Assembly (NCBI GenBank): GCA_903921785.1
Contig: CAIXRH010000053.1
Location: forward strand, 50,092 to 114,091
DNA length: 64,000 bases
From: an uncultured Pseudomonadota bacterium
Lineage (GTDB): Bacteria > Myxococcota_A > UBA796 > SXON01
Reading direction: 5' to 3'
The notes under the pieces were generated by a model. It saw nothing but the letters and a program-made list of their open reading frames with translations. It was not told the origin of the DNA and ran no database searches. This document shows, piece after piece, positions 57,587 to 64,000 of the stretch (its first letter is position 1; the number at the start of each line of letters is the position of its first letter). Made by a program: the position numbers and the translations under genes.

Positions 57587-58084
57587 CTACCAGACGACCA
57601 CGACCCCGGGCGGCGGTGGCGTGCGCGGATCATCGGCGATCTTCCGGTCGGCGTCGGTGAGGAGCCCGTAGCGGTCCTTCAGCGCGCGGGCGACCTCGGG
57701 CGGGGTGCGCTCGGTGAGGAGGAGGAACGGGTAGAGCACGGAGATCGACGCGTCTCGCGGGGGAAAAGCGACGCCCTTCACCGCCTCGGCCACGCAGCTC
57801 GCGGCCGCGTCGTCGCCCAAGGTGGAGAACTCGGGCGCCGTCGAGTCTACGGTGCCCGCCGCGGTGATGCTGAACCGCACGACGACCTCGCCGTAGCGCG
57901 TGGGGTCGCGGCCGAGAAGCGCTTCGAAGCACGGGCGAACCGCCGCGGTGGCGACGGCCCGAAGGATCGCGTCGCGATCGGGGGCGGAGACGCCGCCCGT
58001 GTCGAGCTGCACGACGGTCGCGGACGGGGTGGCCGCTGGCGGGGCCTTGGGCACGCACGCGAGGGCCCAGAGCGCCAGCAGCAC
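57587..58084 (-). CDS. Lipoprotein with AgmX/TonB-C-like domain
   Basis: LLALWALACVPKAP lipobox; VVVRFSITAAGTVDSTAPEFSTLGDDAAASCVAEAVKGVAFPP. Confidence 0.75.
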   Translation of the reverse strand: MLLALWALACVPKAPPAATPSATVVQLDTGGVSAPDRDAILRAVATAAVRPCFEALLGRDPTRYGEVVVRFSITAAGTVDSTAPEFSTLGDDAAASCVAEAVKGVAFPPRDASISVLYPFLLLTERTPPEVARALKDRYGLLTDADRKIADDPRTPPPPGVVVVW

Positions 58085-58085
58085 C

Positions 58086-59705
58086 TCAGCGCCTCCGAGC
58101 GAGCGCGGCGCCGAGGCCGAGGAGCACCAGCGCGCCGCCGAGCGGGGCGGTGCCGGTCTCGCAGCCGCAGCCGGCCGGCTCCACGTCGCCGAACGCGACG
58201 GGCTGGCCCGGGCGGCCATCCCCGGCGCCGTCAGTGGGGTCGTTGCCGGGGCCGGAATCGACGCCGCTGTCGGCGCTGCCGCTGTCCACGCCGGTGTCGG
58301 TGCCGGTGCCCGTGTCGTCGCCGCCGGGGAAGAGCGCGATGCTGCACCAGTCCTGGCTGGCATTGAGCCCGGAAGTACAGGTTCCTTCAGCATACCCGGC
58401 GGCCACCGCGTGGATGGTGTAGGTGCCGTACGGCACGCCGTCGAAGCGGTAGAGGCCGTCGCCATCGACGGTGGTGGTGTCGCCCGTCTCGGCGATCCAC
58501 ACGCTGGCGCCGACGAGGTTGCCCTCGGTGTTGTAGATGTCGTTCTCCCGGACGTACCCGGTGATCTCGCCGGTGGTGGTGCCCGTTTCGCCGCCGATGA
58601 GGCCCATGTAGTAGTCCCAGTCCCAACAGCTGCCCGGATCCGTGTGGTGACCCGCGCCTCCGTATTCGCCGGGGTTGTACGGGTCGGGGACCTCGTCGTG
58701 ACCGATGATGTGGCTCCGGTCGAGCGGGACGCCCTGACGTGCCGCGATGTCCGCCGTGAGCTTCGCGGAGCCCCTGTAGAGCGCATCGGTGTAGTCGGAG
58801 CAGTCGCTGACGTAGCCTTCGTGTTCGATCCCCACGCTGCGCACGTTGACGTCCCAGTTGCCGGCGTGCCAGGCGATGTCGGCCTCGCGGACCATCTGGG
58901 TGACGCCGCCGGTGGAGCCGCTCACGACGTAGTGTGCGCTGGCACCGGCCGAGCAGTTCTGGAACCACGAGGAACAACCAGAGTAGCTGCCCTGCACGGT
59001 GTGGATGACGACCATGTCGATGTCGCCGGCGCCGCGTGCGTCGTCGCTGTAGTTGTCGCCGCAGGCGGGCACCCAGGACTCGGCGCTCGGGTAGTCGGTG
59101 CTGCTCGGCGGCGGGGCGGCGCCGTGGGGCACCGTGACGCCCGCGGGCGCCACGACGACGCGTCCCAGCGCGGTGTCGGCCTCGAAGCCGGCGGCGAGGA
59201 GCTGGTACACCCCGCTGACGTAGAGCTGCTGGAGGTTCGGCTCATCGCGCCCGGAGAAGGCGGCGACGGCGGGCTGCCACGCGTCGAGATCGTCGGCGGC
59301 GGGGAGGGCGCCGTGGCCGATCTCGCGCGCTTCGTCGGCGAGGAGGGCGGCGGCGGCGCGGGCGGCGAGGCGCCAGTCGGCGACCACCGCGTTGGGATCG
59401 AGGCTCAGCAGCGCCGAGGCGCGCTCCAGGGAGGGGCCGCCGACCTCGTCGTCCTCCACCAGGTCGAACATCGTGCGCCCGCCCCAGGCGCTCGGCGCAT
59501 CGTGGCGCTGAAGCCCGGACGCTTCGAACGCCAGGGCGTAGAGCAGGTCCTCCGGGACGCCGGACTCCTCCGCGGCCGCCGCGAAGGTGCGGGACAGCGG
59601 GGAACCGGGGAGCGCGGCTCGGGGCGCCGAGGCGGCCGCCGGCGCGCCGGGAGCGACGGGCGCCGCCTCGGCGGGGAGGGACAGCGCCAGCAGCAGGTAG
59701 GTCAC
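58086..59705 (-). CDS. N-acetylmuramoyl-L-alanine amidase with DTG/DSG linker and MYXO-CTERM-like tail
   Basis: VVIHTVQGSYSGCSSWFQN...ADIAWHAGNWDVNVRSVGIEHEGY; IIGHDEVPDP; C-term GCGCETGTAPLGGALVLLGLGAALARRR. Confidence 0.88.
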   Translation of the reverse strand: MTYLLLALSLPAEAAPVAPGAPAAASAPRAALPGSPLSRTFAAAAEESGVPEDLLYALAFEASGLQRHDAPSAWGGRTMFDLVEDDEVGGPSLERASALLSLDPNAVVADWRLAARAAAALLADEAREIGHGALPAADDLDAWQPAVAAFSGRDEPNLQQLYVSGVYQLLAAGFEADTALGRVVVAPAGVTVPHGAAPPPSSTDYPSAESWVPACGDNYSDDARGAGDIDMVVIHTVQGSYSGCSSWFQNCSAGASAHYVVSGSTGGVTQMVREADIAWHAGNWDVNVRSVGIEHEGYVSDCSDYTDALYRGSAKLTADIAARQGVPLDRSHIIGHDEVPDPYNPGEYGGAGHHTDPGSCWDWDYYMGLIGGETGTTTGEITGYVRENDIYNTEGNLVGASVWIAETGDTTTVDGDGLYRFDGVPYGTYTIHAVAAGYAEGTCTSGLNASQDWCSIALFPGGDDTGTGTDTGVDSGSADSGVDSGPGNDPTDGAGDGRPGQPVAFGDVEPAGCGCETGTAPLGGALVLLGLGAALARRR

Positions 59706-59773
59706 GCGGGCCTCGAGATCGGGGCGGGGCTAATCCAACCGCCCCGACCGGGCCAGCGTTTCCGCGCGGGCGA

Positions 59774-60286
59774 TCAGCCCTCGTTCACCGTGACCTTGTT
59801 CATCTTCACCGGGGACGCGAGCTTGCCGCTGCGGCTGCCCAGGCGCTCGATCTTCTTCACCACGTCCATCCCGGTGGTGACCTTGCCGAACACCGGGTGC
59901 TTGGACGGCGTGGACGTGTCGAACCAGTCCAGGAAGCTGTTGTGCACGGTGTTGATGAAGAACTGGCTGCCGCCGGAGTTCGGCTGGCCGGTGTTCGCCA
60001 TCGAGAGCGTGCCGGGCTCGTTGGAGAGGCGGGCGGCGAACTCGTCCTGCACGTTGCCGCGCGGGGACTTGCCGGTGCCGGCGTAGGGGGAGTTCGGGTC
60101 CTTGCTGTGGGCGCAGCCGAACTGGAGCATGAAGCCGGGGATCACCCGGTGGAAGTGCAGGCCGTCGTAGAACCCGTCCTTGGCGAGGGCGAGGAAGTTG
60201 CCGGCGGTGATCGGCATCTTGTCGAGGTAGAGCTCGGCGGCGAAGCTGCCTTCGGAGGTGTCGAACGTGACGGTGGGGTTGGCCAT
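59774..60286 (-). CDS. Peptidyl-prolyl cis-trans isomerase (cyclophilin)
   Basis: [50 protein letters not shown]...[16 protein letters not shown]. Confidence 0.96.
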   Translation of the reverse strand: MANPTVTFDTSEGSFAAELYLDKMPITAGNFLALAKDGFYDGLHFHRVIPGFMLQFGCAHSKDPNSPYAGTGKSPRGNVQDEFAARLSNEPGTLSMANTGQPNSGGSQFFINTVHNSFLDWFDTSTPSKHPVFGKVTTGMDVVKKIERLGSRSGKLASPVKMNKVTVNEG

Positions 60287-60622
60287 GGGGCTCCTGGGGG
60301 AAGCGCCCTGCTAACGCGTTCGCGGCGGACGGGAACCGGGGGAGCGGTCGGCTTGAGGATGGGGCGGTGGAGCGGGATGGAGAGGAATTCGTTTCGGTCC
60401 CACCTCCCATCTCGGCAGGTGGCGTCGCGAGTCACGACCGGCGTCGGCGCCGCTTCCTCGGGGGCGCGGCGGCGGCGGGGCCGACGTTTGTACTGGCTCG
60501 CGAGGGTGGGGGAGGGCCGGGAGGGCAGGGCAGGATGAGAATTCCGTGATCCCGTGCCGTTCGCGGGCTGGCTGGACGGCCGCCGCGGAAGGACGTCGCG
60601 CGGGGGTCGGCCTTGGCGGCGT

Positions 60623-60636
60623 GTAATCCCGATCAC
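60623..60636. promoter_or_regulatory. Degenerate FNR/DNR-like box upstream of NorC-like gene
   Basis: GTAATcccgATCAC, 7/10 match to TTGATN4ATCAA, 65 bp before ATG 60702. Confidence 0.3.
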
Positions 60637-60701
60637 GTTTTCGACCCGTGTCGGTGGCACGGCCCATGCACTCCCTCCCTGCGTAGCCGCAGGTCTCTCC
60701 G

Positions 60702-61460
60702 ATGGACGATGGTTGTCGCTGGCGCCTCCCCGCGTACCTCCTGGTCGCCTCCACCTTCTTCGTTCAGGGCTGGGTGGTGTGGACCGACGCCGGCTCCGAC
60801 GTCCACGACACCCCGCTCTCCGCCCAGGCGCTGGAGGGGCAGGCGATCTTCCGGGCGAACAACTGCCAGTCTTGCCACCAGCTCTTCGGGGCCGGCGGCT
60901 ACCTCGGCCCCGACCTCACCAACGCCACCCGGCGGGTGCCCGCGGCGCGCTACGCCACCTTCCTCGACGAAGGCGCCGGTGCGATGCCGGCGTTCCACCT
61001 CGACGGCCCCCAGCGCGACGCGGTGTGGGCCTACCTGAGCGCGCTCGATTCGGCCGGGCTCGGCGTCCCCACGCTCCCCGAAGGCGAGACCGGGCCGCTG
61101 TACGCCGACGCCCTCGCGCGCTGGCAGGCGAGCGGGGAGGCCCTGCCCGCGGAGGTCGCGACTGGCGCCGCCGTGGCGACCGCCCGCGGGTGCGGCGGCT
61201 GTCACCTCAGCTTCGCCCCTGGCGGTGCCGGCGGCGCTCCCGACCTCGGGGACGCGGTCTCCCGCCTCGGGGCGGGCGGCGTGCGTCAGGTGGTGGCCGG
61301 CGGGCGCGGCGGCATGCCGAACCTCGTGCTCTCCGACCCTGAGCTGGACTCGGTGGTCGCGCTTTTGACCTGGGTCGACGCCCACCAGGACACCCTCCGT
61401 CCCTCCCGTGACCTCTCCCCGCTCGACGCGCCCTGGTTCGCCTACCGGGACACCAAGTGA
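60702..61460 (+). CDS. NorC-like membrane-anchored cytochrome c with two heme motifs
   Basis: ALEGQAIFRANNCQSCHQLFGAGGYLGPDLTN; second motif CGGCH. Confidence 0.85.
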   Translation: MDDGCRWRLPAYLLVASTFFVQGWVVWTDAGSDVHDTPLSAQALEGQAIFRANNCQSCHQLFGAGGYLGPDLTNATRRVPAARYATFLDEGAGAMPAFHLDGPQRDAVWAYLSALDSAGLGVPTLPEGETGPLYADALARWQASGEALPAEVATGAAVATARGCGGCHLSFAPGGAGGAPDLGDAVSRLGAGGVRQVVAGGRGGMPNLVLSDPELDSVVALLTWVDAHQDTLRPSRDLSPLDAPWFAYRDTK

Positions 61461-62854
61461 CCCCCGCGTCCGTCGCGGCCGCCGGTCGCGGGGTGGCGCG
61501 CGCGTTCCTCGCTTGCGCGGCGCTGAGCCTCCTGGTTGGGCTCGCGGGCGGCCTGGTCGTCGGGCTGCACTACACCGCGCTCTCGCCGACCCTGTCGCGG
61601 ATGGGGCTGGGCCTGGCCGCGCTGCGTCCCATCCACACCGGCGCCACCGCCGGGTGGATCTTCTTCGCGGGGATGGCGGTGGTTCACCGCTGGTTGTTCG
61701 AGCGGCTGGAGGCGAGGGTGGCGGAGGGGGACGCGACCGCGCTCCCGCTGGTGAACGCGGTGGCGCGGCGGGCGCGCCTGCAGCTCGGGCTCTGGGTCTT
61801 CGCCGCGCTCTCGGCGGCGGCGGCGCTGCTCGCTGGCTACTCGACCGGCCGCGAATACCTGGAATACCCGCCGGTATGCTCGATCCCCATCGTAGCGGGG
61901 TGGCTGCTCTACGCCTGGAACTTCGTCGCGGTCACCCGCTACCGGATCCGGAACATGCCGGTCTACGCGTGGATGTGGGGGACCAGCGTCGTGTTGTTCT
62001 TGTGGACGTTCGCCGAGGCGAACGCCTGGATGCTCGACGTCCTACGGGAGCGTCCGGTGCGGGACATGGCGATCCAGTGGAAGGCCTACGGCTCGCTCGT
62101 CGGCTCGTTCAACCTCCTGGTGTACGGGAGCACGTCCTGGCTCGGCACCCGGATCTCCGACGACAAGTATGCCCGGTCGAACATGGCGTTCGCGCTGTTC
62201 CTGGTCGGTGTGCTCAACTCGTTCACCAACTACGTCCACCACACCTACCACCTGCCCCAGGCCGAGCTCCCGAAGTGGATCGCCTTCTTCGTGAGCATGC
62301 TCGAAGCGGTGATCCTGGCCCGGGTGATGTACGACGTGGCCGGCCTCGGGCGGAAGTGGGCGGATCGGAAGCGCCACCCGGTGGTGCAGACGCTCCTCAT
62401 CGCCACCACGACGTGGACGTTCGTTCAGCTCACCTTCGCCATCCTCATCTCGATCCCCCCGTTGAACACCTGGATTCACGGCACGCTGGCGGTGGTGGCG
62501 CACTCCATGGGCTCGCTCATCGGCATCGACTCCATGGCGCTGCTCGCCGCCGGGACGTGGCTCATGGAGGAGGGCGACGAGGCCCGCCCGCTGGACGTCG
62601 GCGCCGCCCGACGGGGGTTGTGGTCCGCCGGGGCGCTCAACACCGGGCTCGCGGGGATGTGGCTGGTCCTGGCGATCGTCGGGGTACAGGCGGGGATCGG
62701 CCTGGTGCTCCGGGGCGAGCTCCCGTGGGTGGGTGCGTTCCCGGCGTGGACCGGGCCGGGCATCGTGGGCGCCGGGCTCCTGGCCGCGCTGGGGATGGTG
62801 GGGCTGGTGCTGCCGTGGTTGACGCGGCGCGCGGCTACGGTTTTGGCGCCTTGA
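61457..62854 (+). CDS. NorB/cbb3-like heme-copper oxidase superfamily subunit I
   Basis: LRPIHTGATAGWIFFAG; GREYLEYPP; VHHTYHLPQAELPKW; PPLNTWIHGTLAVVAHSMGSLIGID; overlaps NorC-like gene by 4 bp. Confidence 0.85.
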   Translation: MTPASVAAAGRGVARAFLACAALSLLVGLAGGLVVGLHYTALSPTLSRMGLGLAALRPIHTGATAGWIFFAGMAVVHRWLFERLEARVAEGDATALPLVNAVARRARLQLGLWVFAALSAAAALLAGYSTGREYLEYPPVCSIPIVAGWLLYAWNFVAVTRYRIRNMPVYAWMWGTSVVLFLWTFAEANAWMLDVLRERPVRDMAIQWKAYGSLVGSFNLLVYGSTSWLGTRISDDKYARSNMAFALFLVGVLNSFTNYVHHTYHLPQAELPKWIAFFVSMLEAVILARVMYDVAGLGRKWADRKRHPVVQTLLIATTTWTFVQLTFAILISIPPLNTWIHGTLAVVAHSMGSLIGIDSMALLAAGTWLMEEGDEARPLDVGAARRGLWSAGALNTGLAGMWLVLAIVGVQAGIGLVLRGELPWVGAFPAWTGPGIVGAGLLAALGMVGLVLPWLTRRAATVLAP

Positions 62855-63815
62855 ACGTCACGGCCTGGGCGCAGAACTCCGGAACGGCGGTCGCGGGCCC
62901 GGCCCAGCGGCAGTCGACGATGGCCGTGGTGCCGTCGGGGCGTCGGGTGTAGGCGACGACGTCGTTCGGCGGGTCGAACGGGGTGTGGGGCGGGCGGGTG
63001 AACAGCGCACACTTCGCGGGTTTGCCCCCGACCTTGCACGCCACCTCGTCCACCTTCATGTCGGTGCCGTTGGTCTTCGCGGAGGCGGTGCGCTGGGCGA
63101 TCGTGCCCTTCAGGAGCTGGACGAGAGGCTCCTTCGCGTCCGAGAGGAGGATGCCCAAGGTGTCGAGACCACAGGCGAATCCCTCGAAACCGTCGGTGCG
63201 CACCGGGTAGCACCCGGTGGGGACGGTGAGCGCGAGCTCCGGCGGCACCTGAGGGGGCATCCACCCCGCCACCTTCTGGTCGAGGGCGGGCAGGCCCCAG
63301 AAGGCGAGGAGCGGGAGGTAGGTGTCGCAGGCGCCGCCGGCGGGGAAGCACGACAGGTACTGGCTGACGCCGCCGCCGTGGGCAACCGCGGTCAGGTACA
63401 GCTCGACCGGGTCGCGGCGGGCGCGGATCGCCTTGAGCGGCGGGCCGCCCGGGGCGGGAATCTCCACGGCGACGCCGCTGGTGACCCCCGCGGCGCTCCC
63501 TCCGAACTTCACCGCCTCGGCCTCGGAGCCGATCATCGGCAGCGCCTGGATGCTCACCCCGTCGGGGCAGTCCATCGAGACCATGGGGAAGTTGGTGCGG
63601 ACGGTGCAGCCGGCGAAGGGGTCTTCGGGGGCTGCGGCGTCGGTGGGGGGCGCGGTTGGCGGGTCGGCGGGGGCCGCGGCGCCGGTGTCGGTGTCGGCGG
63701 GCGGGGTGGGCGCCGGGGCGGGCGCGGCCGGGGAGTTCGTCGCCGGGGCGGGCGGGGTGGCCGTGGGGGCGGGCGGGGCCGGGGCGGGGGCCGCGAAGGC
63801 GAACCCGGCGAGCAT
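62835..63815 (-). CDS. Hypothetical secreted protein with Pro/Ala-rich linker
   Basis: MLAGFAFAAPAPAPP signal peptide; several Cys; tail overlaps 3' end of NorB-like gene. Confidence 0.65.
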   Translation of the reverse strand: MLAGFAFAAPAPAPPAPTATPPAPATNSPAAPAPAPTPPADTDTGAAAPADPPTAPPTDAAAPEDPFAGCTVRTNFPMVSMDCPDGVSIQALPMIGSEAEAVKFGGSAAGVTSGVAVEIPAPGGPPLKAIRARRDPVELYLTAVAHGGGVSQYLSCFPAGGACDTYLPLLAFWGLPALDQKVAGWMPPQVPPELALTVPTGCYPVRTDGFEGFACGLDTLGILLSDAKEPLVQLLKGTIAQRTASAKTNGTDMKVDEVACKVGGKPAKCALFTRPPHTPFDPPNDVVAYTRRPDGTTAIVDCRWAGPATAVPEFCAQAVTFKAPKP

Positions 63816-64000
63816 CGAGAGGACCACCACCGCTCCGGAACGAAGCGGGAGCGTAGCCCGCGGGGTCCCGCGCCGCGCGGGGTCGTGACGTCCGTGGACA
63901 GGCGGGAGGGCGACGGGGGCCGGGGCCGCGGCGGCCGCGACGTCGTGGCGGCTGGCAACGCCCGCTGCGGCGCCCCCGACCGCGGCCTCCCGCCGCTCAC

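Overview
High-GC bacterial chromosomal window of Myxococcota / former Deltaproteobacteria type, judging from a MYXO-CTERM-like tail, many DTG/DTA-linker lipoproteins and MopE-like repeat proteins. I found about 54 credible CDSs, two tRNAs (Pro-GGG and Val-GAC, both minus strand), no rRNA, no CRISPR array and no prophage or transposase. Housekeeping genes: lpdA, infC-rpmI-rplT-(lipoprotein)-ihfA-merR, lipB, prs, pfkA, purB, fhs, moaD/moaE, lexA, a cyclophilin and a group-2 sigma-70 factor. The most interesting signals are: (1) a near-gapless plus-strand run at 39955-54697 in which an HNH nuclease gene and lexA sit at the head of a histidine kinase / DUF4175-like / gluzincin-TPR / MoxR / DUF58 / BatA-VWA / DUF4159 / VWA envelope-type operon; (2) a triple GTAC-N4 array over the lexA promoter and SD that looks like a non-canonical LexA operator; (3) a consensus sigma-54 promoter with an upstream GTCCG/CGGAC array in front of a sigma-70 family gene; (4) a dispersed intergenic repeat (~65-150 bp) present at seven loci, mostly at gene 3' ends and between convergent genes; (5) a NorC/NorB-like pair lacking the expected H-x3-E active-site motif; (6) a GH1-like protein that seems to lack both catalytic glutamates. 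No database search was possible, so family names come from motif recognition.
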